Positions 44,628 to 56,395 of a DNA stretch of 64,000 nucleotides are shown here, piece by piece. Numbering within the stretch: position 1 is the first letter of the stretch; every line of letters starts with the position of its first letter. The position numbers and the translations under genes are program-made. The DNA lies in contig NC_052135.2 of the NCBI RefSeq assembly GCF_016086655.4, positions 20,240,363 through 20,304,362 on the forward strand, given 5' to 3'. The DNA is from Lepeophtheirus salmonis. Taxonomy: Eukaryota > Arthropoda > Copepoda > Siphonostomatoida > Caligidae. The notes under the pieces were generated by a model. That model saw nothing but the letters and a program-made list of their open reading frames with translations, did not search any database and had not been told where the DNA came from.

Positions 44628-47020
44628 TATGTTTGTGCCATGGCCTGCTCTCTCAATCCACGGGATGGCAGTATTTTGCATTTCTTAAGAAAAATTTGAT
44701 ACTCCAGCGTTTTTGGATCTAAGTATGCAGTAGAAAAGACACAATTAATATTAAGAATGGCAAGATTTGTGATAGGCATTTTACATCCAATGGTTTTGAA
44801 CGGAATGTTCACCTTCTTGACTTAAAGGAATTGAAGAAATTAAAAAGTGATGCAGTCCCCTCAATCCATATTCCCATTGCTTCTCTCAGTTAAGATAAAC
44901 CCAAATCCTCCGGAAATATTCGTAAGGAAACTTGCGAAAGGACAGAACATGTAAAACAAGCCTTGGAAGCAAGTAAGATACAGGAAACCAGTATGGATCC
45001 AGAAACAGAGACTGATAATGAAGGGCTCATGGAAATTTGTAGTGGGATCACTGAGTCCCAAGAAGAACTTTTGACCAAGACGCAAAGCACTCAAATTCAC
45101 GTTTTCAAATTAAAAAAAGGATTCCAGTGCGAAGGAGCAAATGGGCCGTTGTTTTGAGAGCGCAAATGCCAAAAATTGCAAAAAGAACTTTCCTTGACGA
45201 AAAGGGAATTGTGTCGGTACAAAACCAAGTGCAAGTTTTGACTCACATCTGAAACATAAACTGTTGTTCTTTATTATTGAGAGGCTTGAATAAGCTAGAA
45301 TTTGAATCAAAGTCATTACTTTTGATTTAGGTAACAAATCATTAATCTCCCAGTTACAACTATTTCTCGACAACTTTTCATTTGAAAACCTGCGAATACA
45401 AAACGCCAAATTTATGCTTTTCATGACGGCCCTCATTTGTTCAAATTATTTCGAAATATTTTATTAGATCATGGATACATTTTCAAAGATTTGGATGGTA
45501 ATTCTGCAAGTTTGACTAAAGATGACTTCCAAGACCTTCTTGAACAAGATTTTGGTGAGCTGAAGATAACTTTCAAAGGCACTAAAGAGTCCCATCTTGA
45601 CTGTAATGGAAATGCAAGGCAACGAGTTAGAACCGTGGCGCAGCTTTTATCTAACACAATGACCAAAGAATTTTTATTCATCGATGGGCACAATAAAGAA
45701 TCTCAGTCGAGAATCATTCAAAATCGTTAATGATTGGTATGAATGCTAGTAGATCATACTAAAAAAACTTTTTGTGGGGTTGGTATACATTTAGAATGAC
45801 AGATGTATGCCTTCAATGCAATGAGGCGGTTCGTTTTCTCCATGAAAGTGATGAGGAAAAATATTCAGCTTCCATTTCAAAAGGGAATTTTAATCTCAAT
45901 TCGTTCGACAAAATCATTATTTCAAAGTATAAAAGATGATGGAATTAAATTAATTTTAAATGCTCATTTAAAGCAAGATTGTCTTGAGAATGTATTCTCA
46001 CGAATTAGTGCCATTACAGGAAACAATACTCATCTATCCACAGTAGAGTGACAATAAAATAATTTTTTTAAAGTGAATGGTATAGGTCAAAAAATGGTTC
46101 CTAATTGTACAAAAAATATGCAAGAAAAGTTAGAACAGTATTCAATATTATTTAGAGGTAACTCAACGGTCCTAAAGTTTTGAAAATTTACATTTTAAAG
46201 AAAAAACTGTGTATTTGCTTGAATACTCTCCATATACCTCAAATTATAGCTTTTTGTAATAACAATAATTTATATTCATCAGTAGGATAGTTGGGTTGCA
46301 ATATGCTAAAGAAGTTTAAAAAAAAGGTAATGAGCTAAATTTCAATCAACTTCAATTGCCGTTATTTTGAAAATATATACACTATTTTTTTGGAAAACTA
46401 TATAGTATATTTTATCTTAAATTTAATAAGCTCAAATTATCGTATTTACAAAAAAGGTTTAATTTGATTAATATGGACAGTATAAAAGTAAATACACAAT
46501 TTTTTCTTTAAAAATTTAAAATTTTTTAGGGCCGTTGAGCTACCTCTAAATATTTTTCAAAACTGTTCAAACTTTTCTTAAGCATTTTTTGTAAAATTAG
46601 GAACCCTTTTTTTAACCTATGCCATTTACTTTTCCAAAAAAGTTGATTTTATTGTAACCCTAATCCCCAGTGGAAACCCTCAGAAGAACCCTCAAAAAGT
46701 TATTTTTTTATTTTGAAAAAAATAATGAACTTGTCTTAAGAAATCCAGGTGTTGAAGAGGAGTTAAATTCTAAGGATGATTGCGAAATAGTTACAAAATC
46801 AATAACGAGTCACTTCTTTCGTCAAATATACAAGAAAATGAGCATAATGAGGATAAATTATAGGAAACTTTAAAAGATTTGGACTTATTGAAGCCGAAAA
46901 AGTAATTACAGCAGTTACAAAATAATCATCTTATTTTTCCAATGATTTTTCAGATAAGGGTATGGCTTATATTGCAGGAATTTATTGGAAATTTTTTTTA
47001 AAGACCTTTATCTAAATCTA
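44628..47020 (+). pseudogene. P-element-like THAP transposase, broken
   Basis: The N-terminal THAP zinc finger is legible: CAMAC (first Cys pair, codons 44634 and 44646), then after a frameshift GKICDRHFTSNGFERN with the Cys-x2-His half, and DAVPSI corresponding to the AVPTI motif that closes THAP domains. After an acidic linker comes a Leu/Lys heptad-like stretch (CQKLQKELSLTKRELCRYK), probably the dimerising coiled coil. Most of the RNase H-like catalytic region appears deleted. Sequence resumes at 45422 with HDGPHLFKLFRNILLDHGY, a conserved P-transposase block, and continues with LDCNGNARQRVRTVAQLLSN. Near 45980 HLKQDCLENVFSRI is the conserved C-terminal block. The frame is split at 46044-46662 by an insertion, and ends near IEAEKVITAVTK and DKGMAYIAG. 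Confidence 0.8.
46044..46662 (+). mobile_element. Nested hAT-like non-autonomous element
   Basis: It sits inside the P-type transposase. The ends are TAGAGTGACAATAAAAT and inversely TAGGGTTACAATAAAAT. The inverse similarity runs about 200 bp into each arm, for example AGAGGTAACTCAACGGTCCT on the left against AGAGGTAGCTCAACGGCCCT on the right. Flanks ATCCACAG (46036-46043) and ATCCCCAG (46663-46670) are an 8-bp duplication with one change. The interior is non-coding. The 8-bp duplication and TAG ends suggest hAT-type mobilisation. Confidence 0.8.
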
Positions 47021-47448
47021 AGGGAAAATACATATGACTTCGGATTTTAGAAAGAAAATTGATTTTATTATTTTATAAAGTATCAGGTTAGGATATCTTC
47101 AAGCTTCATAATAATTGAAATAAGTATTGGAGAGGATTTACTTTTATAGGTATCAATATAAGTTAAATATTTTTGCTTTTTATACTTTTTGCATGGTCCC
47201 AAGTTTACTATTGTGTACTATAAATTAATTTTAATAATATTTATATAATTTATTCACATAATTTGTGTTGCCTTACAATGGATTAAGTCTGATTTTAAAA
47301 TTATCACTTTACAATTATATAGGATAGAGTGCTATGTGTATCAAAGAGACGTTATTAAATTGTCCTTCTTCACTTGATAATGAAAAAAAAACAAAACACA
47401 AGCGTAGAATTTCCTTGCTGCCTCACCTTTATATTTAGTCACCTTGCT

Positions 47449-47903
47449 ATCAAAACCTTTAAATCAAATTTCTCCTAGCGTGCCCATCTCCAAGGTGTTG
47501 TCTACTTACTAGTTTGTTTAATTGCGCATTTAAAATTAATTAAATATTTATTACGAAGTACTCTATAAAATATTTTTTTTTATTTGAAAAGCATATAGTT
47601 CATATTAAAGCAATTTTTTAAAATAAGAAAAATCCATAGAATATAATAGTTATTTCTTTATTATACTTCAATGATGTTATCATATCATTTGAACATTTTA
47701 TCGATACTTATTAAATTTTCTTTTATTTATAGGTAAAAAAAGTTATTTCAATAAACTATTTCCATTGTAATATTTGTTGCAGTATATATATGGTTCATTC
47801 ATTAATCCCAGATACAGGATAAGGCAAAAAATAAAAAAGACTTTGCAAAAGTTAATTTCTTGTAATTATATGTACATATAATTTGAATCTGCATATGAAA
47901 TAA
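47449..47903. other. Gene-free stretch
   Basis: A+T-rich, with no features recognised. Confidence 0.5.
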
Positions 47904-48342
47904 ATATGGCCCGTTAACACAAAAGAAAGATAAAATGATTATTCTCAAAAGTGAGTGTGGATTACATTTGTATTCGTATACAAATTATTCTCAACTTCTA
48001 TCAACAAATTATTTTTGTTCACACATTGAAATAGTCACAAATTGCACTTAACGTAGCCAAAATTAATCATCACAATACATCAACTGGTGAATGCATTAAA
48101 ATTTTGGGGCATGGTTCTATCATTTGTTCAAAGGAAAACACCCATTTAATGCAGTATCAATTTCAACCAAAAAATAACAAAAACGACATATAAATCTGAT
48201 TTATTTATATATTAAGGCGAAATATCCTTGGAAAAAGTTGAATTTAATGTAAAATTACCTTGCACCTGTTTATATATATGAATTTTAAAAAAAATTGGGT
48301 GTTCTTTTGGTTCAAGATTGTTTTTATGTTGACCCACTACAA
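47904..48342 (-). repeat. Family A element, copy 7 (minus strand)
   Basis: Full length. On the minus strand the left end is GTAGTGGGTCAACATAAAAA and the right end TTAACGGGCCATAT. The internal order (AATTTTAATGCATTCACCAG, GGCTACGTTAAGTGCAATTT and CAAATGTAATCCACACTCAC) mirrors the plus-strand copies. Confidence 0.75.
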
Positions 48343-48752
48343 ATTTTTGCTAGTGAAAAATATCAGATATCTATTTGATTAAGCGTTTTCTATTTATTAT
48401 TATATATAGTATCTATGCGAAAGAAAAATTTGCCCAACTAATACATAATAAAAAGTATTGTAACTTGATATTTAGGAAATAATGCTGTATTCGCATATCT
48501 TATGCTCTTCGTCCTCAGTTCTACTTCATTCATTAATAAGTATATTTTGTGGACTTCAATATTCCTATGATTCCTATGAGTGTCATTTAAAGTCAACATT
48601 TTTTGCTTGTGGCCTCTTCAAGATTTTGTCGTATGACATCTTCGACAGCTTTTTATATTTTTATACTATACCTTCGAACATAACCTCCACACTTCATATT
48701 TCATAATATATTCTTTTTCATAAATAAACAAAATAATAGGTTGTATTACAGT
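48343..48752. other. Gene-free stretch
   Basis: The frame at 48482-48706 is Ser/Phe/Tyr-rich with no recognisable domain. Confidence 0.4.
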
Positions 48753-49150
48753 CAGGGATGTAAATCTGGTAAATTTTATAGTTGGCCTGTTTTTTGGAAT
48801 TTGTGATCTGAAGAATGATTTTTTTCCCCTTAGCAGTTGTCATTATTATTTAATTCCTGAGTAGTGAATATCCTTTGCTAAATAGATTCAACTACATATA
48901 TTCAAAACCTGATTGAACATTCGTGTGTGATCCCTGAGGATTTGTTGCAGAGTTATAATTGTGAGTCCTTATTGGACTTATAGTCCAACTTGGAGATCGA
49001 CATCGGAGTAAATCTAGCAAATTCCTTTGTTTATTTCATTATCTCCATTTTCCCTTTTCATAGCTGATTTTAGCTGTTCTAATGAAAAGTGATCAATTTT
49101 ATTCTTTCTCTCCTCCAAAACATTCTTTAAATGTTCAGGGTTAACATGTT
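48753..49150 (-). repeat. Family C element, copy 4
   Basis: It begins CAGGGATGTAAATCTGGTAA, a family C terminus, and holds the core GAGATCGACATCGGAGTAAA and GTCCTTATTGGACT. It ends with TCCAAAACATTCTTTAAATG then TTCAGGGTTAACATG, the same block as inversely at 62790-62830. Confidence 0.6.
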
Positions 49151-49969
49151 GATTTCTTTTAACATACCTGTACACATAATTTTCATAACTAATTATACTC
49201 ATACTTCGTTTCCAAAAGGACAGGAATGTAATTTCTTATTGATCCCTCGTTGTATATATATGTTGTGCACAAGTTGTGGTGGTGTCTGTACAAGTTTCAA
49301 CTTGTTGAAGCAAATGGTAAAAGTAGCAATTTCTTCGTCTTAAAATTCCTTATTTTATTACAACATGGGTAATTCTAATTACCAACTTATACTATAATTT
49401 CAGCTATAGATTAGAAGAAGAAAAGGAAATAAGGAAGGAATAGTCTTTACAAAGACGAAGGAGTCACAGGGGTGAGATCATGAGTCTATTTCAAAAGTAC
49501 TTTAATGAATCATAGTCAAGATCTTAGTTGATGCTTGAAAAAATGTAAGAAACTCCAAAAATAGAAAAAAAATATTATTTCAACAGTAAAAACTAGAGGT
49601 AAAGTTAGAACCTATAATGTAAAACATAAAAAGCTTGGTGAATATATCATGGAGCAAAATTTCCAAGTGGTAAAAATGTTTTCAGGAAAAATACCTAGAA
49701 TAGTTATTTACACCACATAATGTACATACTTCTGGGGTGTTCAAGAGTCTTTTTTTGAGTCTTTGAGCTAGAGTACCAAGTTCAGTATGAGTCTTTAATT
49801 ACATTTTAGACTTAATTTATCATACTTTTGATATAATCAAAACTTGTCTTAAAGGATGCATTAGGGATACTTTCTCCGGTTCGCCCTTGATGATAAAAAA
49901 TAGGATAAAGGAAATTAAAAACAGAGCATTTTTAAATAATATGAGAAATTTTCTGATCCTAAAAAAGGA
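49151..49969. other. Gene-free stretch
   Basis: I see no gene or element ends. Confidence 0.45.
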
Positions 49970-50084
49970 CTTTTTTTCTGTTAGACAGACCCAGACCTAA
50001 TTTTTTTTTGGGATTGCTCAAGACCAAGTTTTTCTCTGAGACTGGTTCAAACTGAAAAAGATTTCAGACCAAATCCCATCACTA
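49970..50084 (+). repeat. Family B right-end fragment
   Basis: GACCCAGACCTAATTTTTTT, CTGAGACTGGTTCAAACTG and the terminus GACCAAATCCCATCACTA are B-type. The left part is absent. Confidence 0.5.
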
Positions 50085-50426
50085 ATACTTATATACAAAG
50101 GTACAGGGTATTTGTTCATCCTGTTTAGAAAAACTTTACTTGCAGTGAGTAAAACTTAATTTAACATGTCTATATTTTTTGAAAAGAAAAAATTATTTTT
50201 ATGATTTAAGGTAAAATAATAATTATATATATATATATGTACCATGGTTATACCAAATTCTAGCGTAATTTGAGGTAATTATTATTGGTATTAAAAATAA
50301 AATATAAAAGAAACTTTAATCACTATCCGTTATTACAAAAATTACAAAGACTACGTGTGCAATAATGAGCAAACGTTCATAATTATTGCAGCCACTTAAT
50401 CACATTTACATATAGCTCGTAGTAAC

Positions 50427-50822
50427 TAGTGTTCGGTTTCGGTTATAATTTTTAGTGACCCAATTAATAGGTCCTTTAAAGAAGTTTGGTGTGGACCGAT
50501 TACAAAGAAATTCGGTCAAAATCAGGCTCTATTAAAATTTGGTTTAGACCAACTCTATAGATGAAAAGCTCATTACCTCATGCATATTTATAAATTGTAA
50601 AAAAACTCCGTAATAACATTATATATAGTTAAATGTGTTGCATAAATCATATTTGTACAACTCATAAATCAGGAGAAAATCGGCCCATAGATTGAGATGG
50701 AAAAAATCGTTTAATTCTGGTCTACGGTATGGGATTGCGGTTTGGACCAAAATACAGAACTAAAATGTTCTAAAAACACATTTAAGACTGAATGGGCCTT
50801 GGACTGAGTCTCAAGACAATTA
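50427..50822 (+). repeat. Family B element, copy 6
   Basis: The left end is TAGTGTTCGGTTTCGGTTAT. Internal motifs are AAATTCGGTCAAAATCAGGC and CTACGGTATGGGATTGCGGT. The right side is GGACTGAGTCTCAAGACAAT. The target duplication is uncertain. Confidence 0.6.
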
Positions 50823-52216
50823 GTTACATATATAAAAATGAAACAAATGCATTCTTTAACCTTTATACCTAACAGTGAATGTATTTGAAAGAATGATGAA
50901 CCAAGGGACGGATTTATCCTAAGTAGGGCCTACGGAAAGAATAAATGTGTAAGCCACTATTCTTTTTTTTTTTTTAATTTGAATTAAATTTCGAATTTTG
51001 TATTTTAAAAGAGAAGTTTCGATTTTTGATATTCGAAATAACAATAAATTTAGCATTTTGTTTTTCTAAAAGAAAATAAATTCAGTCATGACCTCTAGTT
51101 TTTACATTTAATTTCATGATCTAGGGCAAGTTTATTCCTCTAAAAACCGCACTAGATTAAACTGTTTCACTTTTGATTTTTTTAGTTTTCTCTAGTTTTT
51201 TAAATTTTGAACCGTCTTTTGACAATTTTTTCAAATAAAATAAAAACTTCAATTTTTGTTTACTATAAAAATCGATTCCAGAACCCATCCTTTATGTTTT
51301 CTCTTTGATTTGACGCAATTTTTAAGTCGGTTGAGTTCGATTTTTTTAGAATTTGTAATGTAATACCTTTTTAATACATTATCAATTCTTCTTTAAATAT
51401 AAAATGAGAATCTGTAGTTTTTACTGTCCATATGAGTGATATTAAAAATTTAAGTTTTGATGATCATTCGATTTCAAGTCAAGTCAAATATTTCTGGGGA
51501 GTTTGAGTCATTTTCAGAAAATGGTCGACTTTAGTAAACTGGAGGTTTTTTAAGTTTAGGTAATACTCAAATCAAATACTCATTTTGGCTGAGCACAACC
51601 TCATTTAATGTAATGACTTTACCTTCATATGTTATTCATTAAATCAGCTGCAAATAAAAATCAAACCATAAACCATTATTTATGAAGCCTAATTTTGCTT
51701 AGATTTACTGTTTTAGACCATGACAACATTCCCATTAAGTAAGGGCAATTATTTGCTTAAAATTTTTTGAAATATGCAATTATACAAATATAGAACAACT
51801 TCAATAAATATTTATGGTGTCACATAAATTGCTTGGTCAAATTTTAATATACATATAAATTTGAAACAATATTCATTGTAATCCATGATTACATTTTGAG
51901 GAATGAGTGTATTTCTTTTATATGTAGCTACATTAGGGTGGTCCATAAAAATCTATGTTCTACTTTTACTGGTCTTACCCTTTCATTTTGTTCTTTTAAT
52001 AACAAAACTATGCTGTGCAAAATATTTTCGACTCTAATCAAAAGTTAATGGAAACCTCGCCTTTTTAATATCTTGGAGTCCTGGATATCTCCAACTTTAT
52101 CTAATAACATAAAGTTATGAACAATAGGAACTTTATCTTTAAGTTTGACTACATTTTAATGGTTAATTAGTTTTTGTAGTTTCAATATTCAACCATATAG
52201 ATTATATATAAATGCA
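50823..52216. other. A+T-rich gene-free stretch
   Basis: The part at 50960-51370 is low-complexity T/A sequence recalling family E cores. An end-like AGGGTGGTCCATAAAAATC lies at 51935-51953. I see no gene. Confidence 0.4.
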
Positions 52217-53050
52217 AGGGTTGTTTGAAAATTCTGTGTAAAGTCCAAGATATGGTAACACTAGCGTGTGTCGCGCTTAGGTTAAGTTATTAGCATATTT
52301 TGGAAGAACACACAAAAACTTCCAGGAATATCGGTCCATTTATTTATGTTTGGCATTCGTTTGAATTGAGGAAGTGATTTTCAAAAATAGGCAAAAAAAT
52401 CGTGTATTGATTAAACATTACTTTATGGAAGGCAAAACACCTCAGGAGACTAAAAATACGATTAATAAACATTATAAGGACTCTGCACTTATGATTAGAA
52501 CAGTTTAAACGTGGTTTCATTTTTTTCGGAATGACCATATGGGCACAAGTGATGCTGAACGTTCTAGACGCCCTGTTGAGGTTACTACTCCAGAAATCAT
52601 TTATAAAATCCATGATATGGTGGTGGATGAAAGAAGAGTGAAGGTGGATGAGATTGCTTGTGCTGTGGGCATCTCGAATGAACGGGTACATAATATTTTG
52701 TATTAACATTTGGACATGACATGCTTTACCAAAAGTGAAATTGTGTGAAGTGTTGCAAGGACAGTTTTTAGCTGTTCCAGAAGGATCCATAGGACTTAAA
52801 GCCTTGTTTTGTCACTGTGGATGAAACATGGATACATCATTACACTCCTGAAACCAAACAACAATCTAAACAATGGGTTATTTAGGGGGAATCTGAGACA
52901 AAAAATGCAAAGATCGGTTCTTCGATTCAAACGAATACCAAACAGAAAGAAATATACCAATCTGGCTGAAAGTTGGTGTGTGTTCTTTCAAGAGATACTA
53001 CTAACTAAACATAACCTCTTCTCTTTTGGTAGATATAAATTTTAATTTAT
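52217..53050 (+). pseudogene. mariner transposase relic with internal deletion
   Basis: After an element-start-like AGGGTTGTTTGAAAATTCTG (52217), plus-strand frames show RQKNRVLIKHYFMEGKTPQE and, past a stop, GTSDAERSRRPVEVTTPEII and DEIACAVGISNERVHNILY, the two helix-turn-helix regions of mariner transposase. The first catalytic block is clear near 52808: FVTVDETWIHHYTPETKQQS. Sequence then jumps to a C-terminal piece (DRFFDSNEYQTERN), so the part holding the second and third catalytic residues is deleted. A matching right inverted end is not visible. The opposite-strand open frame here is a shadow. Confidence 0.8.
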
Positions 53051-53624
53051 TATACATTTCTGTGTGCTATATAAAAAATAAAAATCTGAGTAAATGTTCA
53101 TAAGTTTACTATTTAATCAAAAGTTTCAGATCAAACCTGGGCCATCTCTGAATATCACTCAAATTTTGACATATGTAAATATTTTTATACTTAAAACCGA
53201 TTGATAGGGTGAGAGAATGACCATCCCAACATTGATTTTATAAGTACACAATAAAAACCACTCTAATATCCATACATGAATATAGCAGAAATAGTAATGA
53301 AAAAAAAGTCCAACTCAATTATTCATGTTTAATAACAATTAATGGATCCTTTTTTGGTCAATTGAAAAATAGGGATACTAAATACTTTTTACATATTTTA
53401 TACTACCTAAAAATAGGCTAAGCATATTTTGCTATAGATAAAAATCCTTTGTGTATTATATGGTTTTCTAGACATATACAAACTTTCTAAAGAATTTTCA
53501 AAAATATCTTGGGAGCAAGAAAGTCCGTCGTATTAAAAATCATTGCTCAGAGATATTATGCGTCAACGAAATAACAGACATGGATTTAATAATATAGATT
53601 TACTTAATTAATATATAATAAAAC
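53051..53624. other. Gene-free stretch
   Basis: An inverse end-like sequence GACCATCCCA lies at 53219-53228 and may pair with 51935. Otherwise nothing is seen. Confidence 0.35.
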
Positions 53625-53785
53625 TCGCTAATAAATTATCATTGTTACTCTATGTTTTTCATGATCAAAGTTATACGTAGTTAATAAATACATTATCTCC
53701 TCAAGAATGAAAGAATAATGATAACAGCTAGAGACAGACAGAAAAAAAAAACCATTGTTAAGTTTGCCTAAAAACAGCAAAACTC
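53625..53785 (+). repeat. Family C fragment, copy 5
   Basis: A diverged core (CATGATCAAAGTTATACGTA) is followed by CTCCTCAAGAATGAAAGAAT, AATGATAACAGCTAGAGACA and the end-like CATTGTTAAGTTTGCC. Only one side of the element is present. Confidence 0.45.
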
Positions 53786-55962
53786 GAAAGCTAAAAAATT
53801 CTAAAGATTTCCATCACTTAACATATGTATTCCTCATTTTTTTTCTTTTTTAATATGTCAGTCTGTGCGAAGGAGTACTTTAATCTCTAGAGCTTTAGCT
53901 ACACATCATTTTTAATTATTGAAAAACAAAAATCATCAAAAGGTCTCAATGGTCATCAGTTATAAAACTTGTATAATTAACTACAAAGCAAAGGAAATGT
54001 TTTATATAAATTCTATTACTTTCTACCTACCCATTTTTAAAGATATGTAAAACTTCTGGAGATAGTTGATTCAATAATGGTTTTTACATCTCTATTCATT
54101 AACTCTAATAGGTATAATGATATTGGTCCCAAAATTTTGATGTCCCGTCATAAATCTTATAAATACCTCCAAATAGGACGCAAAAAGTTCTCTCATGCAA
54201 GACATTTTGGTTAAATGTCATAAATATCCGCCAAAGGCGTTATCAATAAATCTCGACCATATAGGATCCAATATTTATAAGAATAAAAATACTTCAATTC
54301 TCTTACTAATTTAGATTAATGATAAGTTACTCTTGCCCATGAAAGATTTAATTTATAATCTTATTAATTGGTAAATTGAGGTACTTTAAAATGATATCAT
54401 GTAGAGGTGGCTTTAAAATTTTCAACACTTTTCAAGGATCTACAAAATGATTTTTTACTTTCTAAACCACTTATTGGTCTTTGATTTTGGGATTTTTTGA
54501 AGTTATAATCAATGCCCATTTCTAAGAAGAATTTTTAATTTCATTGAAAACCCGTCAAAATCGAGATAATTGTGTTTTTCGTTGTTTTTTTTAATATTCA
54601 AAGGACTGTTTTTTTCTAATTTAAATTTAAAAAAATGACTATTTTTTCTGTTTAATACCTATAAAAAGAGATATGTAGGAGCTGTTCAATAACACGTGGT
54701 TTTGAACTTTTCGAAGAGGCACATTTTTTTGCTACACACTGGAAAATATAAATAAAGAAATTTGCATTTTTCTAGGTGTGATGATTCTTTGATTATATGT
54801 TTTCTATATCGTTAATGAAGTTTTGAATCAAAAAATATTAAACTGTGCAAATAAATTATTCCAAACTAATGTATCTAATACGATGTACATACTACTCGTT
54901 ACAGTGCTGGATAGTAACCCCCCCATTTAATTAATAAACCTATATTAATTTTCTATGAAATAATATGTAATAAGCAACTTATTACTCAAATAGTTAATAT
55001 TGGTCAACACTGCTTGCTGCTAAAGTTACTTGTAATCGAAAGTATTGCCTATTGTATTTTTTGCCAACCCCTGGATTAAACTCTAATACATGTGCTTATA
55101 TTGTATAATATATTTCCCCTTCCCCCAATATCTATGTACATATATGTTATCACATAGGTAGGTGGGTTGGTAGGTATATATCATATCAATCATTTTATTT
55201 CTTTAAAAACCGGGTTTCCTCTCTCTCTCTCTCTATCTCTTTTTAATTTATGACTTGAAAAACATTAAACTAAATAGGTACATAAATAAGAAAAATATAT
55301 AAATATTTTTTTTACCAATATCGACCGACTGACTTAATATATGACACACGCGTATTTGAAAAAAAAAAAATTATGTCTACTGACTGTCGATAAAAAATGA
55401 AATTTACATAATATATGAGTTTTAAATTTTGTATGTATGTATATCCACATAATATATAAACCCAATATTCTATTTTCTCTCTTCATCTTTTTATGAGGAT
55501 GTTTCCATATCATTCGATAATACTAAGTGGGTTATTGTTGACATGGAATCATAATCATAAGAATGTATTATTCGGTACCACAGTACTACTTACGCATTAA
55601 AAAAGGTACTATACATACAAAATTGGTAGTTGCGTCATAAATAATTTGAGCTGTCTCTGAGCTAACCCCCTAAATGGTTTGACACGACCTTATCTACATT
55701 TTATCTTTCCTCCAAGAAGAAACAGAAAGGGGTTAAATATCCGTTGGTGGATAGCCTAGCATTGTCGTATTTTCGTTCCCAAAAACAGAGGACACTTGGC
55801 CCTATCAGTGACATTTTTTGTTTTAGGGGGAGGACATGAATAAAATTTGAAGAATCTCTAAAACATTAATAAATTTGAATTCTTGTTTTTTTAATACAAT
55901 TTTCTTTAATTTGGTCTTTCCTTATATCTAATTGGAGTTTTATTTTGAGCTGAATGAAAATA
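53786..55962. other. Gene-free stretch with CT microsatellite
   Basis: A (CT)n run lies at 55219-55240. A C+G-richer spot near 55640-55810 contains a 37-codon minus-strand frame starting MSLIGPSVLCFWERKYDNAR, which I cannot support as a gene. Confidence 0.4.
55219..55240. repeat. CT-rich microsatellite
   Basis: A run of CT dinucleotides with one A interruption. Confidence 0.9.
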
Positions 55963-56365
55963 TAGTCTTGGGGTTCGGTCTCAAAATTCTAATCCGGTAT
56001 ACGGCCGTTATGACTGCTATTGGACGTAAATAATTTAGTCCTTAAAGAAAGTTCGGTATGGACCAGTCCCAAGAAAAAAATTGGTATGTATCAGTATTAA
56101 AAAAATCGGTCAATAGATGAATTGTTGATGACTTATTTTCGTTTCAAAATTGTTAATATTGGCATAATAACGTTATATAAAGTTAATTTTGTTGCATTTA
56201 CGAGTTTGTTTACTACTCATACATGAGGATAGGTTGAAAAATCCTTCTATGAAAAAAAAAAAAAATGGTTGCAACCGAAATATTGGTCCAAATAAGTCTA
56301 GAAAAAATTACATAAAACAAAACCGAAAAAACAATTTCGTCTTTTACCGAGGCTGAACCCTTTTA
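55963..56365 (+). repeat. Family B element, copy 7
   Basis: The left end is TAGTCTTGGGGTTCGGTCTC. Internal GGTATACGGCCGTTATGACT and GTTCGGTATGGACCAGTCCC are B-type. The right end is ACCGAGGCTGAACCCTTTTA. No target duplication is evident. Confidence 0.6.
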
Positions 56366-56395
56366 GTCACCCAAAGTTAGCCAATTTTTATTAAC

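Larger units (their letters stand above)
44486..47448 (+). mobile_element. P-type (THAP transposase) DNA transposon, degenerate
   Basis: Forty-base terminal inverted repeats, differing at only four positions by my reading, bound the element. The left one begins AGCAAGGTGACTATATATAA (44486-44525), and the right, read inversely, begins AGCAAGGTGACTAAATATAA (47409-47448). Between them lie a THAP domain and P-type transposase sequence in plus orientation, broken by stops, frameshifts, a missing catalytic middle and a nested 619-bp insertion. A 16-base perfect palindrome lies near the left end (44562-44577). The flanks show no convincing 8-bp duplication. Without the nested element the copy is about 2.3 kb, shorter than a complete P element. 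Confidence 0.8.

Noticed and set aside
44861..45100. Overlapping minus-strand frames in the P-type element
   Set aside because: They are antisense to the THAP transposase linker, whose plus-strand acidic and coiled-coil reading is coherent.
45469..45693. Minus-strand frame opposite the P-transposase body
   Set aside because: It is a shadow of the conserved plus-strand block containing GNARQRVRTVAQLLSN.
47449..47463. CCTTTCAA / CCTTTAAA near the P-type element ends as a target duplication
   Set aside because: The copies are not placed symmetrically next to the inverted ends (one overlaps the left end, the other lies seven bases outside the right).
52344..52790. Longest minus-strand frame in the window (148 codons)
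   Set aside because: It is the antisense shadow of the mariner transposase relic, which is clearly on the plus strand (helix-turn-helix and VDETW blocks).
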